64,000 nucleotides of DNA from Pseudomonas sp. WN033 (GCA_002287035.1 NSKG01000004.1:1-64000); one strand, 5' to 3'. Shown: positions 34,669 through 44,315, numbered from the stretch's first letter. The notes: a model not told the origin generated them from the letters alone. Numbers and translations are program-made.

Positions 34669-35609
34669 CCGAGGTGTTGGTGTTGATGGCCCCTGAAGAC
34701 ACCGAGTTGCCTGGTCTTGATGGTTTGCCGGCAAGCGTGCGGCTGCGTTGTGTGCATGACGAGGACGCCCTGCGCCAGGCCTTGCCCGAGGCGGAGGTGC
34801 TGGTAGTGACGGACTTTCGTTCTGGCCTGCTTGAGCGCTGCTGGCCGGCCCAAAATCACCTGCGCTGGGTGCATGCCACCAGTGCTGGGGTCGATGCGCT
34901 GATGTTCCCGGCACTGTGGGACAGCGATATAGCCATTACCAATGCACGCGGGATGTTCGACCGGGGCATCGCTGAGTATGTACTCGGCGCGGTGCTGATG
35001 TTTGCCAAGGACACCCTCGGCAATCTGCGGTTGCAGCGGCATCGCCAGTGGCAACACCGCGATACCGAATTGATCGAGCAGCGCCGGGTGCTGGTGGTCG
35101 GCGCCGGTTCGATCGGTGGCAAGGTAGCCGCGCTGCTGCGTGCAGTAGATATGCAGGTGGTCGGACTGGCGCGCACGGCCCGCGCCGATGCGCGCTTTGA
35201 TGCGGTGTTTGCCAGTGAGTCTCTGCATGAACAACTGGCGCTGGCCGATTTTGTGGTCATCACCGCGCCGCTGACCGACGACACCCGCGGCCTGTTCAAC
35301 GACCAGGCATTTTCCGCGATGAAGCCCGGCGCGCGGCTGATCAATGTCGGTCGTGGGCCTATCGTCGATACCGCCGCGCTGTTGCGCGCATTGGAACGGG
35401 GGCAGCTTAGCGGCGCAGCGCTGGATGTCTTCGAACAGGAGCCGCTGCCCGAGGATCACTCGTTGTGGCAGCAACCCAACGTGATGATTTCCGCCCACAT
35501 GGCTGGCGACTTTCTCGGCTGGCGCCGGGCTTTGGGCGAGCAGTTCGTCGCCAACTTCCTGCGCTGGCAGGCAGGGGAGGCACTGCATAATCGGGTGGAG
35601 CGGGGGTGA
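34665..35609 (+). CDS. D-2-hydroxyacid dehydrogenase
   Basis: This NAD(P)-dependent dehydrogenase interconverts a D-2-hydroxyacid and a keto acid, like GhrA. The 314-aa protein has the Rossmann motif VVGAGSIGGKVAALLR (about 143-158), the catalytic Arg in LINVGRGPIVDTAALL (about 225), Glu in DVFEQEPLP (about 256), and His in ISAHMAGDF (about 274). It overlaps the aminotransferase gene. Confidence 0.9.
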   Translation: MTEVLVLMAPEDTELPGLDGLPASVRLRCVHDEDALRQALPEAEVLVVTDFRSGLLERCWPAQNHLRWVHATSAGVDALMFPALWDSDIAITNARGMFDRGIAEYVLGAVLMFAKDTLGNLRLQRHRQWQHRDTELIEQRRVLVVGAGSIGGKVAALLRAVDMQVVGLARTARADARFDAVFASESLHEQLALADFVVITAPLTDDTRGLFNDQAFSAMKPGARLINVGRGPIVDTAALLRALERGQLSGAALDVFEQEPLPEDHSLWQQPNVMISAHMAGDFLGWRRALGEQFVANFLRWQAGEALHNRVERG

Positions 35610-35621
35610 ACCTTGGGGTAC

Positions 35622-35716
35622 TCCTGGGAGCCTCGAGCATCTGCTCGAGGTAGGGGATGCACGGAGGTTCGCTGCGGGAGCCGATCGCGGCCCGAGATGC
35701 TCCCGCCTCCCGGGAG
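35622..35716 (+). repeat. BIME, family A variant
   Basis: GGAGCCTCGAGCATCTGCTC on the left and GCGGGAGCCGATCGCGGCCC to GCTCCCGCCTCCCGGGAG on the right. The right arm resembles the TA-linked variant. It separates the first four catabolic genes from the amidase. Confidence 0.85.
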
Positions 35717-35772
35717 CGTTGTCTGGCTTTTGTTTGTCGTTATGACCTCTTGAACCAACACAGGAGAAGCCC

Positions 35773-37182
35773 ATGTCCCACGAGATTCTCGCCCTGACCG
35801 CCGTCGAGTTGTTGCGGCACTACCGTGACAAACGCTTGTCGCCGGTTGAGGTGGCGACGGCCATGCTCGATCAGATCGAGCGCGTGGACGATCATACCAA
35901 CGGCTTCTGTCTGGTCGATCGTGACACCAGCCTTGGGCTGGCGCGCGAGGCCGAGCAGCGTTATCAGCGCGGTGAGGCGCAGGGGTTGCTCGACGGCGTG
36001 CCGGTGGCGGTCAAGGATGTGTTTCTCACACCCATGTGGCCGACTGTGCGCGGTTCGCGCACGGTCGATCCGGCCACCACTCTGAACAAGTCGGCACCGA
36101 CCACCGCGGCGCTGGCACGCCACGGCTATGTTCCTATCGGCAAGACCACTACGCCGGAGCTGGGCTGGAAAGGGGTAACCGACAACCCCGTTGACGGTGT
36201 CACCAACAACCCCTGGAACCCGGAGCGTACCGCCGGTGGTTCCAGTGGTGGTAGCGGGGTAGCGGTGGCGTTGGGTATGGCACCGCTGGCGCTGGGTACC
36301 GACGCCGGTGGCTCGATCCGCATTCCGGCATCGTTCTGTGGGATTGTCGGGCTCAAACCCTCGTTTGGCGAGGTGCCGCACTGGCCGGCCAGCCCCTTTG
36401 GTACGCTGGCGCACGCCGGGCCGATGTCCTGGACGGTTGAGGACTGCGCGTTGATGATGAACGTGCTGACTGAGGCTGATCACCGCGATACTCAGGCCAT
36501 TCCGCGGCGGGGCATCGATTATCTGGCGGAGATCAAGGGTGGGGTCAAGGGCCTGAAAATCGCCTACAGCCCGAACCTCGGTTATGTCGATGTCGATCCC
36601 GAGGTGGAGGCCGCGGTGGCTGAGGCGGTCAAGGTGTTCGAGCAACTGGGCGCCGAGGTGGTGCGCGTCGATCCCGGTTTCAGTGATCCGCTGGCCGCTT
36701 TCGGGCATCTGTTCTATGGCGGCGCGGCCAATGCCATGCGTACTCTGGGGCCGAAGAAGCGTGAGCTGATGGATCAGGCGTTGGTCAGCGTGGCCGAGCG
36801 CGCCGCCAAGCTCAGCATGCTTGACTACATGGGTGCAGTGAACGAGTCGATGGCGCTGCGTGAGCGCATGGCCAACTTCCACCAGAAATATGATCTGCTG
36901 CTGACGCCGACGCTGCCGATCACCGCCTTCAAGACCGGGCGTGAAGTGCCCGAAGACTGGCCGCACACGCGCTGGCCAACCTGGACCCCGTTCACCTACC
37001 CGTTCAACATGACTGGCCAGCCGGGGCTGTCGGTGCCCTGCGGGTTCGACAGTCAGGGTCTGCCGATCGGCCTGCAATTGGTCGGTGCGCGCTTCAATGA
37101 TGCGTTGGTGCTGCGCGCCGGGCATGCCTATCAGCAAGCCGCGTCCTTGACTGACCGTCGCCCGCCGTTATTCCACAAGTGA
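35773..37182 (+). CDS. Amidase-signature hydrolase
   Basis: It hydrolyses an amide, releasing ammonia or an amine. The 469-aa protein carries the Ser-cisSer-Lys triad: Lys in VAVKDVFLT (about 80), Ser in GGSSGGSGVAVALG (about 156), and nucleophile Ser in TDAGGSIRIPASFCG (about 180). The exact substrate cannot be told from sequence. Thirteen bases separate it from the class I aminotransferase. Confidence 0.92.
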   Translation: MSHEILALTAVELLRHYRDKRLSPVEVATAMLDQIERVDDHTNGFCLVDRDTSLGLAREAEQRYQRGEAQGLLDGVPVAVKDVFLTPMWPTVRGSRTVDPATTLNKSAPTTAALARHGYVPIGKTTTPELGWKGVTDNPVDGVTNNPWNPERTAGGSSGGSGVAVALGMAPLALGTDAGGSIRIPASFCGIVGLKPSFGEVPHWPASPFGTLAHAGPMSWTVEDCALMMNVLTEADHRDTQAIPRRGIDYLAEIKGGVKGLKIAYSPNLGYVDVDPEVEAAVAEAVKVFEQLGAEVVRVDPGFSDPLAAFGHLFYGGAANAMRTLGPKKRELMDQALVSVAERAAKLSMLDYMGAVNESMALRERMANFHQKYDLLLTPTLPITAFKTGREVPEDWPHTRWPTWTPFTYPFNMTGQPGLSVPCGFDSQGLPIGLQLVGARFNDALVLRAGHAYQQAASLTDRRPPLFHK

Positions 37183-37195
37183 TCCGGAGGTGCCC

Positions 37196-38401
37196 ATGCC
37201 ATTGAGCAACATGGATATCGAGATGTACGAATCCGAGGATCCTGTCTGGAACCCGGCGCTGCGCACCATGCCGATTCCCGGAATCCGCAAGATGGTAAAT
37301 CTGGCCGCCAGCATGCAGGATGTGATTCACCTGTCGATCGGTCAACCGGATTTGCCGGCGCCGGATACGGTGATCAATGCCGCAGTCGAGGCGTTCCAGG
37401 CTGGTCAGACCGGCTACACCATGGATGCCGGGTTGCCCGAGTTGCTGGAGTCGTTGGCGCTGTATTACGGCGAGCGTTACCAGCGTGCGTTGACCGCCGA
37501 CAATATCCTGATCACCACTGGCGCCACCGAGGCGGTGTATCTGGCGCTGACCTCGGTGTCGGCACCGGGGCGGCACTTTATCGTGCCTGATCCGGCGTTC
37601 ATGCTCTACGCGCCGCTGATTCGGATGAATGGCGGCGAGGTCACCGAAGTCCCGACCCGCGCTGAGCACAACCATCAGCTTGACCCGCAGGAGGTACTTG
37701 ACGCTATCCAGCCCAACACCTATGCCATCGTGCTCAACTCACCGAGCAACCCGACCGGCACCCTGTACCCTAAGGAAACCCTGGAGGCGATCCTGCAGGA
37801 GGCGGCCTACCGTGACATCCATGTGATCAGTGACGAGGTTTACGATCATTTGATCTACGACGGCAAGACCTATCCTTCGGTTTTAGCCAGTTGCAGCGAC
37901 CTGGACAATGTCATGGTCATCAGCAGTTTTTCCAAGACCTACAGCATGGCTGGGTTGCGTATTGGCTGGCTGATCGCCAGCCAGGCTGCTATCAAGAAGT
38001 TGCGGCGCTACCACATGTTCACCACTACCGTGGCCAACACTCCGTGCCAGTGGGCCGGGGTGGCCGCGCTGCATCATGGCCGGGAGTTTATCGACGGCAT
38101 GCTGGCCGAATACACCCGTCGCCGTGACCGGATCGTTGAGCTGGTCGATCAGACCCCCTGGCTGACCGGCTACAAACCTGAAGGTGCTTTTTACCTGTTC
38201 CCCTCGTTGCCGGATGGAGTCAACGGCACCAATGTGGCGCTGCGGCTGCTCAAGGAAACTGGCGTGTGCACCATCCCCGGGGAAACCTTCGGCAATCACT
38301 GCAGCAACGCCCTGCGCCTCAGCTACTCGACCTCGCTGGACAAGATCGAGCAGGCTTTTGAACGGATCATTCCGTGGATGGAGAAGCAGGATTTTGGGTG
38401 A
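37196..38401 (+). CDS. Class I aminotransferase (AspC/PatA-like)
   Basis: This is a fold-type I PLP aminotransferase for amino acids. The ATG at 37196 follows CCGGAGG at a good distance and gives 401 aa; GTG 37190 is less likely. It shows LSIGQPDLPAPD (about 43-54), TGATEAVYLALT (about 103), NSPSNPTGT (about 180), and the PLP Lys in SSFSKTYSMAGLRIGW (about 244). It is the last catabolic gene before the REP array. Confidence 0.92.
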   Translation: MPLSNMDIEMYESEDPVWNPALRTMPIPGIRKMVNLAASMQDVIHLSIGQPDLPAPDTVINAAVEAFQAGQTGYTMDAGLPELLESLALYYGERYQRALTADNILITTGATEAVYLALTSVSAPGRHFIVPDPAFMLYAPLIRMNGGEVTEVPTRAEHNHQLDPQEVLDAIQPNTYAIVLNSPSNPTGTLYPKETLEAILQEAAYRDIHVISDEVYDHLIYDGKTYPSVLASCSDLDNVMVISSFSKTYSMAGLRIGWLIASQAAIKKLRRYHMFTTTVANTPCQWAGVAALHHGREFIDGMLAEYTRRRDRIVELVDQTPWLTGYKPEGAFYLFPSLPDGVNGTNVALRLLKETGVCTIPGETFGNHCSNALRLSYSTSLDKIEQAFERIIPWMEKQDFG

Positions 38402-38410
38402 GGGGTGGTT

Positions 38411-38820
38411 ACGCGCATATACGACACTCCCAGGTCATTACTCGCAGACTGGTGGAGCTTGGCCTGGGTAGCGCCGCGCGCCTGCGCGATGCTGAAACTG
38501 TCTAACGGCTTGGAGGTGCAGGATAGCTTTGTGTCGCGCCGGCGCGCGACACTCCCAGGCGATTACTCGCGGACTGGAGCTTGGCCTGGGTAGCGTCGCG
38601 CGCCTGCGCGATGCTGAAACTGTCTAACGGCTTGGAGGTGCAGGATAGCCTTGTGTCGCGCAGGCGCGCGACACTCCCAGGCGATTACTCGCGGACTGGA
38701 GCTTGGTCTGGGTAGCGTCGCGCGCCCGCGCGATGCTGAAACTGTCTGACGGCACGGAGGGACAGGATAGCTCTGTGTCGCGCAGGCGCTGGGCGACACT
38801 CCGACGACACTCCCAGGCGG
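38411..38820 (+). repeat. REP array, family C, left of RAYT
   Basis: Four units, with GACACTCCCAGG starting at 38423, 38548, 38670 and about 38803, are spaced 122-133 bases apart. Each contains GGGTAGCGTCGCGCGCCTGC and the inverted GTGTCGCGCCGGCGCGCGAC hairpin. The first base groups are the tetranucleotide GTAG or GGAG, typical of REPs recognised by RAYTs. Confidence 0.9.
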
Positions 38821-38962
38821 TACACGATCTTTGGTGTGCTGGCCCAGGCTGAACTCGGTCGCAATGTTTGGCCCTGTTTTTCCTGATTTTGCCAACTTTG
38901 TCTCGGACCCTGTTTCCAGCCATTGCTAGTTTTTCCGCCACCCGACCAACAAGGATGTTGCC

Positions 38963-39586
38963 ATGTCAGAGCAGGATGCTCCGCGTGTGGTTCCCGTTTT
39001 CAAGGGCTGGTACAACTCTGGGCGAGTACCGCACTTCGACAGCGGACACTGCTATCAGATGCTTACTTTTCGCTTGGCGGATGCTTTACCGCAAACCGTA
39101 TTGCGAGGCCTGCGCGAGGAGGTTCGCCGGGTACCAGCTGTTCAACGCAAAGGCTATTCCAGGCAGCGTATCGAGTTCTGGCTCGATCAGGGTATGGGAA
39201 GTTGTCTGCTGGCTCACTCCGGCTTGGCGGCTGCTCTGGCCGAGGCTTTCATGCATTTCGATGGGCGACGTTACCAATTGGTGGCCTGGTGCATCATGCC
39301 CAATCATGTCCATGTACTGATCGAACAACGCTTTTCCTTGTCGCGTATTGTGCAGGGCTGGAAGTCGCGGAGCAGTCGTTGGGCGCTGGAACAGGGGCTG
39401 GTGGTTGGTATGTCGGTCAGTGGACGGGCGTTATGGATGCGCGGGTATTGGGACCGGTTTGTCCGCGATGAAAGCCATTTTATCGCTGCAGTGACCTATA
39501 TCCATAACAATCCGGTCAAGGCTGGGTTGTGCAAAAGTGCTGATGAGTGGCGGTGGTCGAGTGCTTATTCGGGAGGGCGGAGTTGA
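38963..39586 (+). CDS. REP-associated tyrosine transposase (RAYT)
   Basis: This Y1-type single-strand DNA transposase of the IS200/IS605 superfamily processes REP hairpins. The 207-aa product has the HUH motif as MPNHVHVL (His115 and His117) and the catalytic Tyr179 in VTYIHNNPVKAGL, plus GYWDRFVRD near 161 and the typical WRWSSAY end. The gene is flanked on both sides by family C REP arrays within about 150 and 10 bases, the genomic signature of a RAYT with its cognate REPs. It has no IS ends of its own, so it is probably domesticated and non-autonomous. Confidence 0.93.
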   Translation: MSEQDAPRVVPVFKGWYNSGRVPHFDSGHCYQMLTFRLADALPQTVLRGLREEVRRVPAVQRKGYSRQRIEFWLDQGMGSCLLAHSGLAAALAEAFMHFDGRRYQLVAWCIMPNHVHVLIEQRFSLSRIVQGWKSRSSRWALEQGLVVGMSVSGRALWMRGYWDRFVRDESHFIAAVTYIHNNPVKAGLCKSADEWRWSSAYSGGRS

Positions 39587-39595
39587 TGGCTGGTC

Positions 39596-39893
39596 TTGTG
39601 TCGCGCCGGCGCTGGGCGGCACTCCGACGACACCCCCAGGAGATTACTCGCAGACTGGAACTTGGCCTGGGGAGCGTCGTCGGAGTGCCGCCCAGCGCCC
39701 ACGCGATGCTGGAACTGTCTGACAACTTGGAGGGGCAGGATAGCTCTGTGTCGCGCCGGCGCGCGACACTCCCAGGTGACTGTACAGAGATTGGTGGCAG
39801 TTCTTGGGGAGGTGGCGCGACACTCCCAGGAGATTGCCCGTAGACTGGAGTGCTGCCCAGCGCTTGCGTGATGCAGGCGCTGGGCAGAGGGAG
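39596..39893 (+). repeat. REP array, family C, right of RAYT
   Basis: GTGTCGCGCCGGCGCTGGGC is followed by CTGGGGAGCGTCGTCGGAGT and GCGCGCGACACTCCCAGG, then two shorter copies near 39815. It ends at the aceF stop codon. Spacer sequences such as CTTGGAGGGGCAGGATAGC match those in the left array. Confidence 0.88.
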
Positions 39894-41516
39894 TTACAAC
39901 AACATCGACCGAATATCCGCCAGCAGTTCGCCGAGGCGCTTGGTGAACTGGGCGGCGGCGGCGCCGTTAATGGCTCGGTGGTCGTAGGACAGCGACAGCG
40001 GCAGCATCAGCCGAGGCTGGAAGGCTTTGCCGTCCCAGACCGGTTGCATGGTGGCCTTGGATACGCCAAGGATGGCCACCTCCGGGCTGTTGACGATCGG
40101 CGTGAAGTAGGTACCGCCGATATGGCCCAGGCTGGAGATGGTGAAGCAGGCGCCCTGCATGGCGTCGGCGCCGAGCTTCTTGTTGCGTGCCTTGTCAGCC
40201 AGTTCAGCTGCCTCGGCAGCCAGTTGCAACAGGCTCTTTTTGTCGACGTCACGAATCACTGGCACCAGCAGGCCATCCGGGGTGTCGACGGCAAAGCCGA
40301 TATGCACGTACTGCTTGTGCACCAGTTGCTTGCCGTTGCCGGCCAGCGAGACGTTGAAGTTCGGCTGTTCGCGCAACAGGTGAGCACAGGCCTTGAGCAG
40401 GAACGGCAGGACCGTGAGCTTGACCCCGGCTTTCTCGGCCACGGCTTTTTGCGCCTTGCGGAAGTCTTCCAGTTCGCTGATGTCGGCCTGATCGAACTGG
40501 GTCACGTGCGGCACGTTGAGCCAGCTGCGGTGCAAGTTCATGGCGCCGACTTGTTGCAGGCGAGTCATGTCCTTGATCTCGACTTCGCCAAAGCGGCTGA
40601 AATCGACTTCCGGGACCGGTGGGATACCCATGCCGCCAGCGGCTCCAGCCGGAGCTGACTTGCGCTGTTGCATGACCTGTTTGACGAAGGCGTCGACATC
40701 TTCCTTGAGGATGCGCTCGCGCGGGCCGCTGGGCTTGACCTCGGTCAGCTCAACGCCGAGCTCGCGGGCCAGCTTGCGCACTGCCGGGCCGGCATGGACT
40801 TTCTGGCCGTCGCGGCTGGGCCCGCCAACCGGTGGCGGGCTCTGTGGCTCGCTGGGTGTACTGGCCTTGGGCTGTGCGGCAGCTTCAGTTTCGACCGTGG
40901 CTGCGGGGCCGGCGGACTCGGCAACCGGTGCCGGACTGTCGGCTGCACCTTCGGTCTTGATATGCATGATCAGGTCGCCGGTTTTGACGTCCTGCTCGAG
41001 CTTTGCCTCGATTGATTCGATTACCCCGGCCACGGGCGAGGGGATCTCCATGCTGGCCTTGTCCGACTCCAGTACCAGCAGCGACTGGTCAACTTCGACG
41101 TTGTCGCCCTTGCTGACCAGGATTTCGATGATCTTGGCTTCGGTGCCGCCAATATCCGGGATCTTTACCGCTTCCACGCTGCTGGTGGCAGGCTTGGCCG
41201 GTTTTGGCTGCTCGGTTTGGGCTTTCGGCGCTTCGGCGGCAGGTTTCGGGTCGTCCTTGGCAGGGGTCTCTGCCTGGCTGGCAGCGCCTTCCACTTGCAG
41301 TTCCAGCAGGGCGTCGCCTTCCTTCAGGGTGTCGCCCAGCTTGAACTTGAGACTCTTGATGACCCCGGCCTTGGGGCTGGGGACTTCCATGCTGGCCTTG
41401 TCCGACTCCAGTACCAGCAGAGATTGTTCTGCCTCAACCCGGTCGCCTTCCTTGACCAGAATTTCAATGACTTCGCCTTCGCCGCCGATATCGGGCAACT
41501 TGATTACTTCACTCAT
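39894..41516 (-). CDS. aceF: Pyruvate dehydrogenase E2 (dihydrolipoyl acetyltransferase)
   Basis: E2 forms the core of the pyruvate dehydrogenase complex and transfers acetyl groups to CoA. The ATG at 41516 gives 540 aa. Two lipoyl domains carry the lipoylated lysines K40 and K153 in ESDKASME motifs. They are joined by Ala/Pro/Glu-rich linkers to an E1/E3-binding domain (VRKLARELGVEL, about 255) and the catalytic domain ending with LSYDHRAINGA. It follows aceE by 11 bases in the same transcript. Confidence 0.96.
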   Translation of the reverse strand: MSEVIKLPDIGGEGEVIEILVKEGDRVEAEQSLLVLESDKASMEVPSPKAGVIKSLKFKLGDTLKEGDALLELQVEGAASQAETPAKDDPKPAAEAPKAQTEQPKPAKPATSSVEAVKIPDIGGTEAKIIEILVSKGDNVEVDQSLLVLESDKASMEIPSPVAGVIESIEAKLEQDVKTGDLIMHIKTEGAADSPAPVAESAGPAATVETEAAAQPKASTPSEPQSPPPVGGPSRDGQKVHAGPAVRKLARELGVELTEVKPSGPRERILKEDVDAFVKQVMQQRKSAPAGAAGGMGIPPVPEVDFSRFGEVEIKDMTRLQQVGAMNLHRSWLNVPHVTQFDQADISELEDFRKAQKAVAEKAGVKLTVLPFLLKACAHLLREQPNFNVSLAGNGKQLVHKQYVHIGFAVDTPDGLLVPVIRDVDKKSLLQLAAEAAELADKARNKKLGADAMQGACFTISSLGHIGGTYFTPIVNSPEVAILGVSKATMQPVWDGKAFQPRLMLPLSLSYDHRAINGAAAAQFTKRLGELLADIRSMLL

Positions 41517-41527
41517 AATGTCGCTCC

Positions 41528-44185
41528 TCAGCAATCCAGCGGGTTGGTCTTGTCAGGGTCGATACCGAAGGCCTTGAGGGCATCGGTCAGTACCTTGGGC
41601 TTGATCGCACCGGACTCGGCCAGGGCGCTGAGAGCGGTATAGGCCACCCAATAGCGGTCCACTTCGAAGAAGTGACGCAGTTTGCGGCGGGTGTCGCTGC
41701 GACCGAAGCCGTCAGTCCCCAGGACCTTGTAGGTTCCCGGTACCCATTGGCGAATCTGTTCAGCGTACAGCTTCATGTAGTCGGTGGCGGCGATTACCGG
41801 GCCGTTGCGCCCAGCCAGGTTCTGCTCGACGTAACTGGCCTGGGCTTTCTTGCCCGGGTGCAGACGGTTTTGACGCTCGACCGCCAGGCCGTCGCGACGC
41901 AGTTCGTTGAAGCTGGTGACGCTCCAGATGTCACTGGTTACGCCAAAGTCGTCGGCCAGAATTTTGGCGGCTTCACGTACTTCGCGCAGGATGGTGCCGC
42001 TGCCCATCAGTTGCACGTGCAGTTTGGCCGGTTTGCTGGCCTCTTCGAGCAGGTACATGCCGCGGATGATGCCGTCTTCCACGCCTTTGGTGGTCGGCAT
42101 TGGCGGCTGCTGGTAAGCCTCATTCATCACTGTCAGGTAATAGAAGACGTTTTCCTGCTCTTCCATCATGCGCCGTGCGCCTTCGCGAATGATCACTGCC
42201 AGTTCGTAGGCGTAGGTCGGGTCATAGCTGCGGCAGTTGGGGATGGTGGCGGCGAGGATGTGGCTGTGGCCGTCCTCGTGCTGCAAACCTTCGCCGTTGA
42301 GGGTGGTGCGTCCGGCGGTGCCGCCGAGCAAAAAGCCCTTGGCGCGGCTGTCGCCGGCGGCCCAGGCCAAGTCGCCTATGCGCTGGAAGCCGAACATCGA
42401 ATAGAAGATGTAGAACGGCAGCATCGGCTGGTTGTGTGTGCTGTAGGCGGTGCCTGCAGCGATCCAGCTGGACATGGCGCCGGCTTCGTTGATGCCTTCT
42501 TCGAGGATCTGGCCTTTCTTGTCCTCGCGGTAAAACATCACCTGGTCCTTGTCGACCGGTTCGTACAGCTGGCCGACCGAGGAGTAGATGCCGAGCTGAC
42601 GGAACATGCCTTCCATACCGAAGGTGCGGGCTTCGTCGGGGACGATGGGTACGATGCGCGGGCCGAGTTCCTTGTCCTTGACCAGTTGCGAGAGAATCCG
42701 CACGAAGGCCATAGTGGTGGAAATTTCCCGTTCGCCGGTGCCGTCGAGAATGCTCTTGAGGGTATCGAGCGGCGGTACCGGCACCTTGAAGCTTTCCGCA
42801 CGGCGCTGCGGCATATAGCCACCCAGTGCCTGACGGCGTTCGTGCAGGTACTTGTATTCGGCGCTGCCTTCTTCCGGGCGGTAGAACGGCAGTTTTTCCA
42901 GTTGGTCGTCATTGACCGGGATGTCGAAGCGATCGCGGAATTTTTTCAGGCTCTCGATATCGACTTTCTTGGTGTTGTGCGCGGTGTTCTGGCCCTGGCC
43001 GGCGCCGGTACCGTACCCCTTGATGGTTTTGGCCAGGATGACACTGGGCTGACCTTCATGGTTGACCGCGTTGTGGTAGGCGGCATAGACCTTGTAGGGG
43101 TCATGGCCACCGCGGTTGAGCTTCCAGATTTCCTCGTCGGACAGGTCTTTGACCATCTCCTGCAGCTCGGGGCGGGTGCCGAAGAAGTGCTCGCGCACGA
43201 AGGCTCCGTCCTTGGCCTTGTAGTTCTGGTAGTCGCCGTCCACGGCTTCTTCCATACGCTGTTGCAGCAGACCATCATGGTCCTTGGCAAGCAGCGGGTC
43301 CCAGAAGCGTCCCCAGATGACCTTGATCACGTTCCAGTCAGCGCCGCGGAATACGCCTTCGAGTTCCTGGATGATCTTGCCGTTGCCGCGCACTGGGCCG
43401 TCCAGGCGCTGCAGGTTGCAGTTGATGACGAAGATCAGGTTGTCGAGCTTCTCGCGACCAGCCAGCGAGATGGCGCCGAGGGTTTCCGGCTCGTCGGTTT
43501 CACCGTCGCCGACGAAACACCAGACCTTCTGCTTGCCCGGCTCGATGAAGCCACGGTGCTCGAGGTATTTCATGAACCGAGCCTGATAGATCGCCTGGAT
43601 CGGACCCAGGCCCATGGACACGGTAGGGAATTGCCAGAAATCGGGCATCAGCCAGGGGTGTGGGTAGGACGACAGGCCCTGGCCATCTACCTCCTGGCGG
43701 AAGTTGTTGAGCTGATCTTCAGTGATCCGGCCTTCGAGGAATGCGCGGGCATAGATGCCGGGCGATGCGTGGCCCTGGAAGAACACCAGGTCGCCACCGT
43801 GTTCGTCGGTCGGGGCCTTGAAGAAGTAGTTGAAGCCGATGTCGTACAGCGTGGCGCTGGAGGCGAAGGTGGAGATATGACCGCCCAGGTCGGGGTCCTG
43901 CTGGTTGGTACGCATCACCATGGCCAGGGCATTCCAGCGCACCATGGAGCGAATCCGCCGCTCCATGAACAGGTCGCCGGGCATGCGCGCCTCGTGGGTG
44001 ACCGGAATGGTGTTGCGGTACGGGGTGGTGATAGCGTAGGGCAACTGGGTGCCGCTACGGCTGGCCAGTTCACCCATGCGGGTCAGCAGGTAGTGGGCGC
44101 GGTCTTCGCCTTCTTTGGCGAGAACCGACTCCAGGGAATCGAGCCATTCCTGGGTTTCGAGCGGATCGATATCGTTGTGCTTCAT
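41528..44185 (-). CDS. aceE: Pyruvate dehydrogenase E1 component
   Basis: This homodimeric, thiamine-diphosphate-dependent E1 decarboxylates pyruvate. The 885-aa protein is full length. The ThDP/Mg motif is GDGETDEPE followed by NLIFVINCN (about 229-260). YGTGAGQGQNTAHN (about 394) and the C-terminal GTDGFGRSDTRR (about 832) are characteristic of AceE. It is divergent from glnE; the shared upstream gap holds two palindromic operators. Confidence 0.97.
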   Translation of the reverse strand: MKHNDIDPLETQEWLDSLESVLAKEGEDRAHYLLTRMGELASRSGTQLPYAITTPYRNTIPVTHEARMPGDLFMERRIRSMVRWNALAMVMRTNQQDPDLGGHISTFASSATLYDIGFNYFFKAPTDEHGGDLVFFQGHASPGIYARAFLEGRITEDQLNNFRQEVDGQGLSSYPHPWLMPDFWQFPTVSMGLGPIQAIYQARFMKYLEHRGFIEPGKQKVWCFVGDGETDEPETLGAISLAGREKLDNLIFVINCNLQRLDGPVRGNGKIIQELEGVFRGADWNVIKVIWGRFWDPLLAKDHDGLLQQRMEEAVDGDYQNYKAKDGAFVREHFFGTRPELQEMVKDLSDEEIWKLNRGGHDPYKVYAAYHNAVNHEGQPSVILAKTIKGYGTGAGQGQNTAHNTKKVDIESLKKFRDRFDIPVNDDQLEKLPFYRPEEGSAEYKYLHERRQALGGYMPQRRAESFKVPVPPLDTLKSILDGTGEREISTTMAFVRILSQLVKDKELGPRIVPIVPDEARTFGMEGMFRQLGIYSSVGQLYEPVDKDQVMFYREDKKGQILEEGINEAGAMSSWIAAGTAYSTHNQPMLPFYIFYSMFGFQRIGDLAWAAGDSRAKGFLLGGTAGRTTLNGEGLQHEDGHSHILAATIPNCRSYDPTYAYELAVIIREGARRMMEEQENVFYYLTVMNEAYQQPPMPTTKGVEDGIIRGMYLLEEASKPAKLHVQLMGSGTILREVREAAKILADDFGVTSDIWSVTSFNELRRDGLAVERQNRLHPGKKAQASYVEQNLAGRNGPVIAATDYMKLYAEQIRQWVPGTYKVLGTDGFGRSDTRRKLRHFFEVDRYWVAYTALSALAESGAIKPKVLTDALKAFGIDPDKTNPLDC

Positions 44186-44264
44186 TGTGTTCTCCAGACC
44201 TTGTGGGCCTCACCGGCGGTCGTTACGTGATCGTGCGGCCGTCGGCATGGGTATATGCGGTGAA

Positions 44265-44279
44265 TGTAGTTTTACTACA
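44265..44279. promoter_or_regulatory. Palindromic operator 1 in the aceE-glnE gap
   Basis: TGTAGTTTTACTACA is a perfect TGTAGT-N3-ACTACA palindrome. It lies 80 bases upstream of the aceE start. A dimeric repressor is likely; the regulator is unknown. Confidence 0.65.
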
Positions 44280-44315
44280 AAAATGGGCCGCATTCCAGTG
44301 TATTGGTAATGTTTT

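Noticed and set aside
41672-44230. Long ORF opposite aceE (852 aa)
   Set aside because: It is an antisense shadow of aceE caused by biased codon use; it has no recognisable domain.
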